This document shows positions 23,583 through 35,900 of a DNA stretch of 64,000 nucleotides, piece by piece. A program made the position numbers and the translations under genes. Position 1 is the first letter of the stretch; every line of letters starts with the position of its first letter. A model generated the notes under the pieces. The model had not been told where the DNA came from. It saw nothing but the letters and a program-made list of their open reading frames with translations, and ran no database searches. Source of the DNA: Capitulum mitella (taxonomy: Eukaryota; Arthropoda; Thecostraca; Pollicipedomorpha; Pollicipedidae); contig CP099849.1 of assembly GCA_030062745.1 (NCBI GenBank), positions 24,788,144 to 24,852,143 on the forward strand, read 5' to 3'.

Positions 23583-23877
23583 CATCAGTTATGAGGTCCT
23601 AACTTATGACCATATCAATAACATAATCGGTGGTCTTGTCGTCAACGAATGGGTCACTGGTAGGGTCTCTGTGTGACGGGCTTGACGGGCATCCATTCCA
23701 TTGGGGTTCGAATGGATGACATATGACCATTGGTTCTTGAGACAGACAGTGAGCATGCCTCTGGGTATTGGGCAACAAAATACCCGAGTCTCTGCGAAGA
23801 TTAAATCGGCATTGCTCAATCCAGACACCGAAAAATTTAATCACCTCATACAGGTATTCATCCCAAACATAAACGCA
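23583..23877 (-). other. Extra intron-2 block, unit 3 (possible cassette exon)
   Basis: About 295 bases that are present in units 3 and 4 and missing from units 1 and 2, where flanking sequence joins directly. On the minus strand it has a good acceptor (TTTAATCTTCGCAG, ending near 23809) followed by a frame in phase with exon 2 that is open here (TRVFCCPIPRG..., KNQWSYVIHS) but has a stop in unit 4. I found no convincing donor, so an exon is only possible. Confidence 0.35.
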
Positions 23878-24954
23878 AACATGCGTTTCACATTGGAATG
23901 GCGGTACAAATGGAGGAGTGGAAAGTATGGGCACACGATGTGCCGTGGAAGCAGGGGCGTAGGAACATCCAGAAAAATGTGTGGGGAGATGGCGCGCAGA
24001 TGCGCTTCTTCCCCAAGGGACTAATGTTAAATTTCCCCAAAAATGGGTGGGAGCCATGCCCCTTCCCGTCCCCGCTCTCATGCCCGTGGAGAGCAGATAC
24101 AAACCTCCGCAGCAATTGTCGATGAGCTCCCTCAAGTACTGAACAGACTCATCAAGCCGATGTAGATGAGTTTGCGTCTGAAAAATACATTCCTGACGTC
24201 AAAACAAAACACTGGGCAGCTTCTAGCAATGCCAATTATATTGAGCCATTAGCCACACCAGTCAGTAGTCCGTTTTCTGTGAGTCTGGTGTAGAAATGGT
24301 CACCAGGAAATTAGAGAGCGATGTAGATGCTGTTAGGCAGTAATTAAAAATTGTGTTTAGAAAGTGATTTACTATCGCAAATATGAAATGTACGTTAAAA
24401 TCGACTCAGTTCATTTACGCGCTTCGCTACAGGGGTTTGGCATTTGTGTGCACTCTTCATCACCTTCACGAGCTGAACTTATGCATGAAGATAAAGCCAG
24501 AGAAAATAAATATTCGGTGAAATAATCAAGCAGGTTGCATACGTTGTATGCTGTGTGTTGCTGAAGCATGCGTCTGCTTAACTTGGCAGTTAAAGCAAGC
24601 CGAAAATACGGCGTAATAATATAGCAATGCAGAATAACGAAAATGCAAAAGAAGACAAAACTACCGAGCCTTTTTTGGAAAACTGGCGTCGAGAAAACAA
24701 GGGCATTACGAGAGTTACCCTCGGACCGAAACGTTTCAGAGGCCACCGTAGTAAGAGACGTATCACTTGTAGGGACAAACACAGAAACGAACTTTACCAT
24801 GTCAACCGCCCGCATCGCTGATGTCGTGGATGACGTCGTGGAGGCAGCCGAGCTTGCTGGAGCCGACGGCGGCCTGCAGACCGCACAGCAGCAGGAGCAG
24901 AGAAGTCGGCGACATGGCGAGCAGGTCAGGCACCGCCGAGAGACGCAGCCGCCG

Positions 24955-24963
24955 CTTTTATAC
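24955..24963 (-). promoter_or_regulatory. TATA box of gene copy 3
   Basis: GTATAAAAG is retained although the gene body is broken, so transcripts may still be made. Confidence 0.65.
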
Positions 24964-26009
24964 ACCCTTGCGCGCAGAGGGAATGCACTGCCGACAGTTT
25001 ACATAGTCAGCGGGCGGCAGTTGCCATGGTCCCTTCAGATGGCAGTCCGTCCGGCCAGTTCCAGAATTCGGGCTGGCTGCAGGAGATTCAAGCTCTGGAC
25101 TGTGTCAGCGAGGCTGCTACATTCGTGAGCTTATCAGCGCCCGCTCTCGGTTTATGTAGATTTTTATTAACATATAGATATATGTATATAATTTTAACTT
25201 AATTTCCGTGGGCTTGATTACCTCTTACATCGAAATAAAATGGACGGACACGTAGAAAATTGTGATATTTTTTTTCACCGGCTGCAAATCTGCTTGCAAC
25301 TCGCCCAGTACCAGCAAAAAACCGAACCTTCAAAAGCACGGGACTCATCTGAGTCCTCTCCACGTACACTTTCCATACATTTTCGTAATATATTGTACGT
25401 TTACACAAGGTGACCTAAGCTACCATCTGAACTAACAACTCTCCTGGACCCGGGGCCACCTATCGCCACGCGACCTGGAAAAGGGTCATGCACTCAGATT
25501 CAGATTCAGATTCAGATTCAGACTCAGGCATTTATCAAGGCCGTTGGCTACAGACCTTTTGTCGGAAATAAAACGGAGAGAATCAGCAAGAGGTCATGTC
25601 AGGTAAAATGAAAAGTCAACAGTCACACGATCACGCACATTTGTACACACGCTGACCGGTCAGTCAGATGGACGGCGCAGGTGATTCGCCAGATGGCGGT
25701 TGAAACACGAAACTGGCAGCCCAAGAATCCCGGACGACAGTTCATTGGAAAGGGCGGCCTCCCGGCAGCAGAACCGCCTCTTACCCCTCCATGCGAGAAC
25801 GTTGCATTTGAAGCCGATAATCCGATCACGTGTGTCTGTCGCGCGCTCGGCCAAGGTCGGTAATGAAGATGCCAGAGACTTGGGTTCACCCAGAACGCGT
25901 GTTGTGTGTGAGACAAAGAGTATGATAATTGCTAAGTTCTCCGCGCTGAGTCAGCCCAGGTTGTCATGCATATTCCAGACATGGTATTATTTCTTGTGGC
26001 CTAAGATGA

Positions 26010-26345
26010 CTAACTGCATAGTTCATTTCTTTTTGTTCGGATCCGAGAGAAGTTCTTTTGCGTTCCATAACCGCATAACGAAATGCGGTACCGGATTTGT
26101 GGGAGTACTAAGGCGTTGACCAGCGCAGAGGTAGAAATAGGGGGTACGTAGCTCCTCAGATGCGATAGACCATTTAGGACTCTGAAGCAGCGCCTAGTAA
26201 AGAGAGAGAAGTGAGAGTCCCAGCTGAGTGAACGTTCGAACGTTAGTCCTAATCTTTCGGCCTCAGGTACAGGCGATAGGTCAAAACCACGAAATTTTAC
26301 TGTAAAAGATGGAATGCTGCTCAGTTTCTGTGGACTGCCAACCAT
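26010..26345 (-). pseudogene. Non-LTR reverse-transcriptase fragment, unit 3
   Basis: Third copy of the relic. In this segment unit 3 is nearer to unit 1 (8178-8600) than to unit 2. Confidence 0.75.
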
Positions 26346-26777
26346 TTATCAAATTAATTTCAATATTTTACAGAAGATATGCGTTTTTATCAATAGCAAT
26401 TGTACCGACGTTCAGCCCTTTCATTTATACTCATAAAAAAACTAAAAAGATGGCGGCATCTTATTGAGGTTTGGTTACAGTTCATCTTTTCATGACATGC
26501 TGGAAATCAAACGCTCAGCCCACACCTAGCCCACGATCAGTTAAAATTAGCAGGCTTTTTAGTTGTGACGAGATCATGATGTGTGTTCGCCCTCGATGTC
26601 ATGAGCATGTCATCCATCCAGCCTTCGGGGAATGCAGTGGTTCACATGCTAGAACAAAAAATATGATTAATTAGTTTGAACATTAGTAACAAATTACTTT
26701 TCAAAGGAACATAATCAATACATCCCTCGAAATACGCGCCATGACGAACTGAAAATTGATGTACTTTGCATCGAAAC

Positions 26778-26779
<2 letters not shown>

Positions 26780-26861
<82 letters not shown>
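26780..26861. repeat. AT microsatellite, unit 3
   Basis: Pure (TA)n of about 80 bases at the same site as in units 1 and 2. Confidence 0.95.
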
Positions 26862-26863
<2 letters not shown>

Positions 26864-27460
26864 TATATTGCTGTTTTTACATCATATAGAACCCAGCATT
26901 ACAAAATGCATGGAAAATGTCGAATTTTATGCTACAGTGTACATGCGTATGAAGCATTGGTACGTGCATATCACATGTAATATATATGTATATAAATGTA
27001 CTACATGGTTAATTGCATACGGTTAGGTACACGCTATTTTCTAGGTACCTCACTGAAGTAATAGGCGGAAATGTAGCATATTATTAGTTTGTACCTAAAA
27101 TTAGGACATAACCGCGGCAATCATAGCTTCGGGTGTCCGTACGTAGCAGATTTAGTTACTGACTAGTTCATTTTAATGCTGTGTGGTGGATGCTGATGTG
27201 ATGGAAAATAGTGGTGGATATCCATCAACCACTATTTTCCCAATTACGGCGCAATAACCACAACAATTATCTATACTTTTTGTTATACACAACAGTCAAT
27301 ATAATCCAGTGCTCAGAGGCAATCTGGGTAAAAGAAATGGAGCCAGTTATATGACGGCTGTTAAATGACACAAATTCACGTGATAAGTTAACGAATCGAG
27401 CCAGTACCCTACGGGCAGCTGTCCCTATCGATCTATCCAAACAAGGTCACCTAACAAGGC

Positions 27461-27468
27461 TATATAAA
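27461..27468 (+). promoter_or_regulatory. TATA box, unit 4 plus-strand promoter
   Basis: TATATAAA with the conserved initiator-like block downstream. Confidence 0.48.
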
Positions 27469-28077
27469 CCGTATCTGCTGGTAGCCAACCACCAGTCTAC
27501 ACAGTGCATAGTGTTGGGGATTTGACATCAGTAGGACTGAGAGGATTTCATTGCTTTTATTATTCGAAGAAGGATCACATATGTCAAAAGCACCTTTAAT
27601 CTTTCTTTAGTGGCAGATGCTTGGTACTAATAAGTATGTTTCAAATATCTGGCTTATGGAAGTTTAAATGTAGTGGGGTTGTGAAAAAGAGTCGATTAAG
27701 TGGCTCATTTTGCATCCTGTTTAATGTAATTCGGTCTCGTGATTACTATCTGCTAGCATTTTTCAGAAGCATAGTGTCATGTTTTTATCACCTTGTTTTA
27801 CATACATAATTTGACCGCATTGAATGAGAGTGACGGTGCAGGTGATACGAGTCAAAATCGGGGTCACGGCGGTTTTTGAAACCGATCGAGATCTAATCTG
27901 ATTTGCCCAAAATACATGTGACTCTTGATCCGGATCGACTCCAAATCAGAGTCAAGCACAAGTCCGCGAAAGTTCCAAGACGCTGCGTTTATTCGTTGGG
28001 TAGATATTTTAAAAGCGTGCGGGCGACGTTAGACGAACCCCCAGTCAATGATGGGGTAATGCTAGTAAAAAAACATT

Positions 28078-28581
28078 GTGTGTGTATATGCACATCTTCA
28101 TGTGAACTCCCCTGTGTGCATTCATAGTTTTCAATGCCACCTCACAGTACCAGATTCAAAGCTCGTAAATTCCATTATGGAGCATTTGCTGCGCTCTCTT
28201 CTGGCTAGTTCCATTTCCAGCTCCGAACTCAGTATGGTGAAGTCTCCATCAGAGGAGAATACCTTTGTTGTTCAGGAACATTTGCCAGAAGATTCTGGTG
28301 AAACGAGCATCAAAGCATCCGAAGACCATGCGGAGACCCACCCTGACCGAGTTCCAGAAGAATCGGTTGACTCTAAAGTGGATACAGGGCGTAAAGAGGC
28401 CGACGAAAAATTACTGTTCCGTCAGTCTCATATGACCGCTCCTTACCAATTTCCAAAGACCATACGGTATCGAATCGACCATCGACCAGTCAGATCCTTG
28501 CTAAGAAAAACATCACGTGCTATGGAACATCTTTTATTCAACGTACACTTTGCATCTGGAACTGTAGAACAACAAACATAA
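28078..28581 (+). CDS. Conserved open region, convergent gene of unknown function, copy 4
   Basis: Unit 4 version, 167 codons, with the early stop after EQQT shared with copy 3. It keeps PEDSGETSIK, PEESVDSKVD and the basic RYRIDHRPVRSLLRK stretch. No domain recognised. Confidence 0.38.
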   Translation: MCVYAHLHVNSPVCIHSFQCHLTVPDSKLVNSIMEHLLRSLLASSISSSELSMVKSPSEENTFVVQEHLPEDSGETSIKASEDHAETHPDRVPEESVDSKVDTGRKEADEKLLFRQSHMTAPYQFPKTIRYRIDHRPVRSLLRKTSRAMEHLLFNVHFASGTVEQQT

Positions 28582-28909
28582 GCCAATTTCGAAACATTTT
28601 TCCATTGGGTTGAACATTGGTAAAACATGTTGGCAGCAAGTTACGTCCCAGACGACGTCAGGCAAAGTCATTCTTAGCGTGCTGGCAGATGGATACATCG
28701 CTGATGACACCATGTGGGGTCAGAATCAGAATCAGAATCAGAATCAGAACGACCACAGGCTGTCGTGAGCCTTTCTAGCGCACCAGGAATGGTGGGCCGC
28801 TGAGGTCACGTTGATGGTCACCAGCCAGTGGTGTTGGTCACAAACCGGGAGGGGGAGGGGGATCGTCCGCGGCAGGTCAGCAGATGACCCCTCCGCCGGA
28901 GATGACAGT

Positions 28910-31900
28910 TTAGTGCAGCGGTCTGTGCAGCCGGCAGCAGCGTAGGCTCACCCACCGGGGGTTCTTCTCCTCGTTGTAAATCATGCCGACGAGGACGTTG
29001 ATGTAGGGAGACGGGTCTTTGCACTGTGCGGGCCAGCTGTAACGGAAACGATGTCAGAGACGGCCCCGTCCATCGAGGCAAAACACGCAGTAATGGGTGA
29101 CATCGGTATACTGCACAAGTCAGCTGTAATACGTGCAGTGATGGGGACTGCTCCACATATTGATGTGGAACATGTAGTAGCAGATACTGCTGCACGATCA
29201 TGAAGCTTCCTTGTGCTGCAGAAATGAAAGAAGCTCTTTACTAGCATCTTGCGCTATAGTGGGACTGGTAGAAAAGGGGTTTAAAAAAAGTACTGTTAGC
29301 CGTGCGTTCTTACTGATCTCCTAGAACAAGGTAAATGTTGTAACACATTTCAAGAAGATGGGATGTATAGGGCATGCAAAACCAAGCTCAGGACTAGAGT
29401 TTCCTCCAGGGGTCAGGCAACTTAATCCCTCAATGGAAAAACACGCCACTTCTCCGTGGAGACTGTAGTCCTGGATTACCCCACACACCCTGATAGAGCA
29501 ATTCGAAGATGGAAAGCGACTCACGGGACGTCAGCTTCCAAGTAACCTGCGGCCATGTCCGGGGTGACGACGATATCCTCGCAGTGATTGGTAACGACAG
29601 CGCCGATGACAGGGCTGCAGGTCACGCGAGTCACGTTCTCCACATAGTCGCCGTAGTTGGAAGCGAACGCGGACACCACGTGTCCGGCCGGACACAGCTG
29701 GAACGTGTCCTGTGACGGACGGGACCGAGGCGGTCAACGGGTGGTCAATGAATCGGCCGACTTTCTCCCCCTGGAAACAGATCTCGTCTCGGATCGTTTC
29801 AGCGCTTTTAATCTTGTTTGCATTTTTGGAACGTGAAGCCAAGACGTACGTTTATCGTTTTTTTTCGCAAAGCAAGGCCATGTTCCCATGTTAATAGTAT
29901 ACCAAAACAGCAAAGTAGCTGAACTTGGAAGCAATAACTATCAAAGCAGAATAATAAAAAAACAAACACTTACATCTGAGGAACGATGAACGTCGTGGTC
30001 TACCCCGGCCTCAAGATGAATGTCAGGATAATGCTGGCATTTAACGCTGTCCAGATCCTGAAATACAGAGCAAGTCGTCATCACCTGTTGCCTTTTTAAA
30101 CACGAAGCGTTTAAAAGTGCACAAGTCAGCCTTAATCATTCACTTCCTTAATATCGCCCTAAAACGTCCCTTCGCTGCCCAAATTACAAAAGTAGTTTGT
30201 GGTGGCTTGTAGGTCCGAAAACACAAAAAGAGATAAAATATCTGCATCCCGTCCAAAGGATGCCAAACATTACATTATCCACACGGGGGCATGGATAGGT
30301 CGGCGTTCTGATATACCTGGAAACCGTCGGCAGCGCTATCGCCAAGACCGACCACCATCATATCTTTTTTTCCATCGCCATTGCAGTCGATCCTCCTCCT
30401 CTCACCAGGCTTGTCGCTGTCTTCTTGCTTTTGGTCCACGCGGATGGTAGTTCGCTTTCCTGAAAATGTTGCACTGATAATAAAATCAGCCATATAGTTG
30501 ATACCACGCGGAAATGACGCTTTCTCTATCTATGGCAATACCTTTAGCGTGGCGGTTTAACTGAACGCATTTTCGCTCACTAATTTTCCGAAGTTTGGTG
30601 CAGAAGTGCAGAGTGCACAATATATTTATCAACGTCTATATGTATGTATATATATATGCATATATATATATGTGTATATATATGCATATATATCAAAAGC
30701 ATTACACTTGCTACTCTCTTCCTATATCTCGACGCCTAAAAACAGTACATCGGTATAAACACGATGCTCATCGTATCTAGCAAAATTTATGCATTATTTC
30801 GCAAATCCGTTGTACAACGCAGCTGATGTGGTCATACGCGGAAGTTGCAACATCAAGTGCACATCAGTTATATCGGTTCGTTCCATGGCAACCCGCTAGT
30901 TATTGGGGGACGCCTATCGCATCGCGTCCCTTCGTTTTTCCCGGCGTAGATTCGAAACGGCAAATCCAACGACCTCGACTTTTTAACACGTTAACCTGAC
31001 CAGCACAGCTACGTTTTGACGAAAAACATTGTCCAGGGTTTCATGCTACCATTCATTATAACGTCAAAACTAGAATTTTAGATACCGTTTCCAGGCACTG
31101 TTTCAGTTCGACATCTGCGCTTTCCTGAGGACATGGATTTCAATAAATTAATTACAAATGGCTCAGAGCTCAAGTATAATGCATCGCAAGTCAAAGGCGA
31201 TCTCAAGTAAGTTCAAAGTTGGTTATTTGTTTGCTTCGCGCTGCAACGATTCAGTGTTTTTTTCAGGCAGGTCGGACTCTGGAGCCCAGAAGTTTGAAGA
31301 TACAAAGAAGCAAATAACTTGTTTTGTTTCATGCAACATTCTATGACGGAAACATGTAAAAGGCAATGGGCGATATTTTGCAAACACTACTTTAAGTGGC
31401 AAAACAGAACTTATCTAATGTTGTACGTTAACGCTATTCCTGCACTGTCAGTGAGAAACAGTGGCATATTCAGAAATATGCCACTGAAACAGTGGCATAT
31501 TTCCGTCAGTTAAGAGGTTCTAATTTATGATCATATCAGTAACATAATCGGTGGTCGTGTGGTCAACGAATGGGTCACGGGTAGCGTCTCTGTGTGACGG
31601 GCTTGACGGGCATCCATTCCATTGGGGTTCGAATGGATGACATATGACCATTAGTTCTTGAGACAGACAGTGAGAATGCCACTGGGTAATGGGCGGCAAA
31701 ATATCCAAGTCTCTGCGGGGATTAAATCGACATTGTTCAAACCAGACATCGAAAAATTTGATCACCTCATAAAGGTATTCGTCCCAAACATAAACGCAAA
31801 CATGCGTTTCACATTGGAATGCGTGTAAAAATGCAGGAGCGGAAAGTATGAGCAAACGATGTGCCGTGGGAGCAGGCACGTAGGAACATCCAGAAAAGTG

Positions 31901-32876
31901 TGTGGGGAGATAGAGCTTTTTCCCCAAGGGACTAATGCTAAATTTCCCAAAAAGTGGGTGGGGGCCATGCCCCTTCCTGTTCCTGCGCCCATGCCCGTGG
32001 AGAGCAGATACAAACCTCCGCAGCAATTGCCGATGAGCTCCCTCAAGTACTGAACAGACTCATCTAGCCGATGTAGATGAGTTTGCGTCTGAAAAATACA
32101 TTCCTGAAGTCAAAACAAAACACTGGGCAGCTTCTAGCAATGCGTTTATATTGAACCATTAGTCACACCAGTGAGTAGCCCGTTTTCTGTGAATCTGGTG
32201 TGGAAATGGCCACCAGGAAATTAGAGAGCGATGTAGATGCTGTTAGACAGTATTTAAAAATTGTGTTTAGAAAGTGATTTACTATCACAAATATGAAACC
32301 TACGTCAAAATCGACTCGGTTCATTTACGCGCTTTGCTACAGCGGTTTGGCGTTTGTGTGCGCTCTTCATTACCTTCACGAGCTGCACTTATGCATGAAG
32401 ATAAAGCCAGAGAAAATAAATATTCGGTGAAATAATCAAACAGGTTGCATACGTTGTATGTTGTGTGTTGTTGAAGCAGGCGTCTGCTTAACAGGGCAGT
32501 TAAAGCAAGCCGAAAATACGGCGTAATAATATATCAATGCAGAATAACGAAAATGCAAAAGAAGACAGAAAACTACCGAGGCTTTTTTTGGAAAACTGGC
32601 GTCGAGAAAACGATGACACGAGAGTTCCCCTCAGACCGAGACGTTTCAGAGGCCACCGTAGTAAGAGACGTATCATTTGTAGGGACAAACACAGAAGCGA
32701 ACTTTACGTTGTCAACTCACCTCTGCTAAGTGAAGCTCTTCCTTGAGATGGTCGGTGTGGTTGGCGGCGACCGCATCGCTGATGTCGTGGATGACGTCGT
32801 GCAGGCAGCCGAGCTTGCTGGAGCCGACGGCGGCCTGCAGACCGCACAGCAGCAGGAGCAGAGACGTCGGCGACAT
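28910..32876 (-). CDS. Secreted calcium-loop/dermatopontin-like protein, copy 4 (six exons)
   Basis: Exons on the minus strand: 32876-32721, 32088-32016, 30459-30317, 30057-29974, 29709-29525, 29036-28910. All introns are GT-AG with the phases of copy 1; product 255 residues. The calcium-loop exon is DCNGDGKKD and carries the four-residue insertion SAAD before its end (GDSAADGFQ). The dermatopontin-like part keeps CPAGHVVSAF and NPRWVSLRCC. In exon 5, MEFVTRM of copy 1 is VENVTRV, which creates an NVT glycosylation site not found in copies 1-3. Exons 1 and 2 encode the same residues as copies 1 and 2. No defect seen. Confidence 0.8.
31504..31797 (-). other. Extra intron-2 block, unit 4
   Basis: Counterpart of the unit 3 block. 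The minus-strand frame that is open in unit 3 contains a stop here (AAC TAA), while another frame is open to 31520. Acceptor-like ATCCCCGCAG is kept. Probably intronic sequence deleted from units 1 and 2, or a decayed exon. Confidence 0.35.
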
Positions 32877-32915
32877 GGCGAGCAGGTCAGGCACCGCCGA
32901 GAGACGCGGCCGCCG

Positions 32916-32924
32916 CTTTTATAC
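32916..32924 (-). promoter_or_regulatory. TATA box of gene copy 4
   Basis: GTATAAAAG, 40 bases upstream of the ATG at 32876. Confidence 0.7.
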
Positions 32925-33129
32925 ACCCTTGCACGCAGAGGGCATGCACGGCCGACAGTTTACATAGTCAGCAGGCGGCAGTTGCCATGGTCCCTTCAGA
33001 TGGCAGTCCATCCGGCCAGTTCCAGAAATCGGGCTGGCTGCAGGAGATTCAGGCTCTGGACTGTGTCAGGGAGCCCGTTACATTCGTGAGCTTATCAGCG
33101 CCCGCTGTCAGTTTATGTAGATTTATATT

Positions 33130-33172
<43 letters not shown>

Positions 33173-33234
33173 AACTTAGTTTCCGTGGGCTTCAGTACCT
33201 CTTACACCGAAATAAAATGGACGGACACGTAGAA

Positions 33235-35630
33235 AATTGTGATTTTTTTTTCACCGGCTGCAAATCTGCTTGCGACTCGCCCAGTACCAGCAAAAAACCG
33301 AACCTTCAAAAGCACGGGATTCATCTGAACCCTCTTCACGCTACACTTTCCGTACATTTTCGTAATATATTGTACGCTTACACAAGGTAACCTAAGCTAC
33401 CATCTGAACTAAGAACTCTCTTGGACGGGGGCCACCCAGGGCCTCTTTTCAAAGTCTTTTTTATCTCATATCTCAGTCAAAGTCCTCTTTTACCACGGCT
33501 GGTAAAAGAGGCCTTTGATAAGAAAAACTGGAGTGCTACTGCATTTTCTGAAATTCTTGGAAGAAGAAAGATAGGATTTGTCCCAGCATCTGATCGAGAA
33601 GGTCGTTGTTCTGCCGTATCCAGAACAACCGGGGATTTGACTAAAGATGACGATCAACTGCAGTTTTTAATGCGGTGACATGGGTTTATAAATCTGTTTA
33701 CCCATCCGTTGGACACATATCGATGAAACGTCTGCAAATGTTATCCCGTAAACGAGGGAGAGTGTTCGCAAAATTCCGTGCCGGGACATCACACGGTGGC
33801 TGCCAAACCACATGGGAAGACCACTGGAAGTTCGTGGCCAACAGTGGCGAGGCCAGAGGAGTTGCAGAGGTGCATTATGCACCCTGGCATTTGCCTCCCT
33901 GTTTTAGGGGTGTATGTATATGAAAAAGCAAATGAGTAGTGTGCTTAGATGCAAACATGTCAATGAAATTCCACTTCGGGAAGTTCACAACCATTTATGT
34001 TCATTGCAAATCAGTGCATGCAATGAGTATAATTTTGCATGTAGGTGCACGTGTAGCAATGAGTAAAAGCAAAAAATAAAACAAATTATACTGGTACGGT
34101 AGACAGAGTCACCCCGTAACATCTTATCTGTTCTGCGACTGCAAGCCTCGCTGCAAAGCGTCCCACGGTCATTGCCTGAGAGGCACTCAAATGGGAGCGT
34201 GCTACGTTACTGGCTTCGCGTATAAATATTGACAGAGCTCTGTAAGTTGGTGGTTGCAATTCGTGATCACTGCATACCGGCGAATATAAAATAACGTCTG
34301 TAAGGGCGAACCTTTATCTACCTTGATGCAGTTTTGCTTGATGACTTTCGGACTTAAACTACCGAGTTAAGTAAATTTTCAGAAGGTTCTCATTTAAACA
34401 TATGCGCTGTCCACGCCTTTCCTTACGTCTTCTGCAGCAAAGCCCCTCGCAGCTGTGGACGGCTTTCAGAGGTAAGCAAGGTCGTTAGTGATTACCAGCT
34501 GGGAGATCATATTTTTTTGCTTAAATTCTTAGCATCGAAGCAGTTTTAATATCGAAAACGATGGCACGAAAACCTGAAGCAGACTTCTTCAATTTCACCT
34601 TCATGTGCTGTTTTTTCGGAGTCGAAGCGATACAATGACAGGAAAACATTCTTTTACATTGCTTACATCGCTAACTACAAAAAACAACTAGGCTGCTGAT
34701 TTGCTTGATGCTGAATGTCATAAGCCATTTGTTACGTTTGCAGTCGATGGGAGTGAGTGCATCGACAATTATCTCATCGACATCGCCTCAGTTTCGCCGA
34801 TTTTTCTCATCAGCCACGGATCGAATCGGCTCAGAATGCGTCCTCTTGGGACGATAATCCAATAGAAACCGCGTGATGTAGAATCAGGTTCCAACGCGTG
34901 CGGCATGGGCAACGCACAGGCGATGATGATGTGAAAAAAGCTGTCTCTAAGAGTTTCGATGATTCGGTGCCGCGCTGGCGATCCGGAAACTGCAACGACT
35001 TGAAAAGAGCACCACAGTGTGGCTCCATGCCCCGTCTTTCGTTGGTACCTGCAGTCAAACTTCTCTGGTCTACAGTTTGGACGCCACGCGACCTGGAAAA
35101 GGGTCATGCACTCAGATTCAAATTCAGATTCAGATTCAGATTCAGACATTGATCAAGGCCGTTGGCTACACGCGGTGGCTGTTCAGACCTTTCGTCGGAA
35201 ATAAAACGAAGGGAATCAGCAAAAGGTCAAGTCAGGTAAAATGAAAAGTCAACAGTCACACGGTCACGCACATTTGTACACGCGCTGACCGGTCAGTCAG
35301 GTGGACAGCGCAGGTGATTCGCCAGATGGCGGTTGAAACATGAAACTGGCAGCCCCAAAATCTCCGACGACAGTTCATTGGAAAGGGTGGCCGCCCGGCA
35401 GCAGAACCGCCTCTTACCCCTCCATGCGAAACCGTTGCATTCGAAGCCGATAATCCGGTCACGTGAGTCTGTCGCGCGCTCGGCCAAGGTCGGTAATGAA
35501 GATGCCAGAGACTAGGGTTCACGCAGAAGGCGTGTTGTATTTGAGACAAATAGTATGATAATTACTAAGTTCTGCGCGCTGAGTCAGCCCAGGTTGTTAT
35601 GCATATTCGAAACATGGTATTATTTTTTGG
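33235..35630. other. Intergenic spacer of unit 4, no supported gene
   Basis: Collinear with the spacers of units 1 and 2. A frame at 33421-33678 (LVKEAFDKKNWSATAFSEILG...) is open only here. The CAGATT hexamer run is at 35110-35145. Confidence 0.55.
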
Positions 35631-35642
35631 GGCCAAAGATGA

Positions 35643-35900
35643 CTAACTGCATAGTTCATATTTTTTCCGAGACAAATTCTTTTGCATTCCATAACCGCAT
35701 AACGAAATGCTGTACCGGATTTGTGGGAGTATTAAGGCGTTGACCAGCGCAGAGGTAGAAATAGGGGGTACGTAGCTCCTCAGATGCGATAGACCATTTA
35801 GGACTCTAAAGCAGCGTCTAGTAAAGAGAGAGACGTGAGAGTCCCAGCTGAGTGAGCGTTCGAACGTTAGTCCTAATCTTTTGCACTCAGGAACGGGCAA
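35643..35900 (-). pseudogene. Non-LTR reverse-transcriptase fragment, unit 4
   Basis: Fourth copy, shorter open frame (85 codons) owing to small deletions at both ends; keeps SLSWDSHVSLF and LVNALILPQIRY. Confidence 0.72.

Larger units (their letters stand above)
20900..24915 (-). pseudogene. Secreted calcium-loop/dermatopontin-like gene, copy 3, broken at two splice sites
   Basis: Recognisable exons: 24915 to about 24811 (truncated), 24177-24105, 22483-22341, 22083-22000, 21735-21551, 21026-20900. A deletion near 24806-24811 removes the last 17 codons of exon 1 together with the GT donor; reading on gives a stop within a few codons. At exon 3 the acceptor reads TTTTCAAGAC where the other copies have TTTTCAGGA, so the AG is lost and the nearest AG is one base later, which would shift the frame. 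Exon 3 carries a 12-base in-frame insertion (adds Ser-Ala-Ala-Asp) shared with copy 4. The remaining exons look intact, so inactivation may be recent or the locus may still be transcribed. Confidence 0.78.
19385..27387. repeat. Tandem array unit 3 (internally deleted)
   Basis: Third unit, about 8.0 kb. It lacks about 1.7 kb present in units 1, 2 and 4; the junction lies near 25463, where sequence matching the region just after the gene's upstream side joins directly to sequence equivalent to about 7939 of unit 1. It also has a roughly 295-bp block in intron 2 that units 1 and 2 lack, a CT-rich microsatellite instead of the AT one, and a broken gene copy. Confidence 0.9.

Noticed and set aside
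31520-32026. 168-codon minus-strand frame (and the 178-codon frame at 23599-24135)
   Set aside because: They read through the exon 2 donor into intron 2 in a frame other than the exon's own, and they break in units 1 and 2. Changes between units 3 and 4 in this frame are mostly non-conservative.
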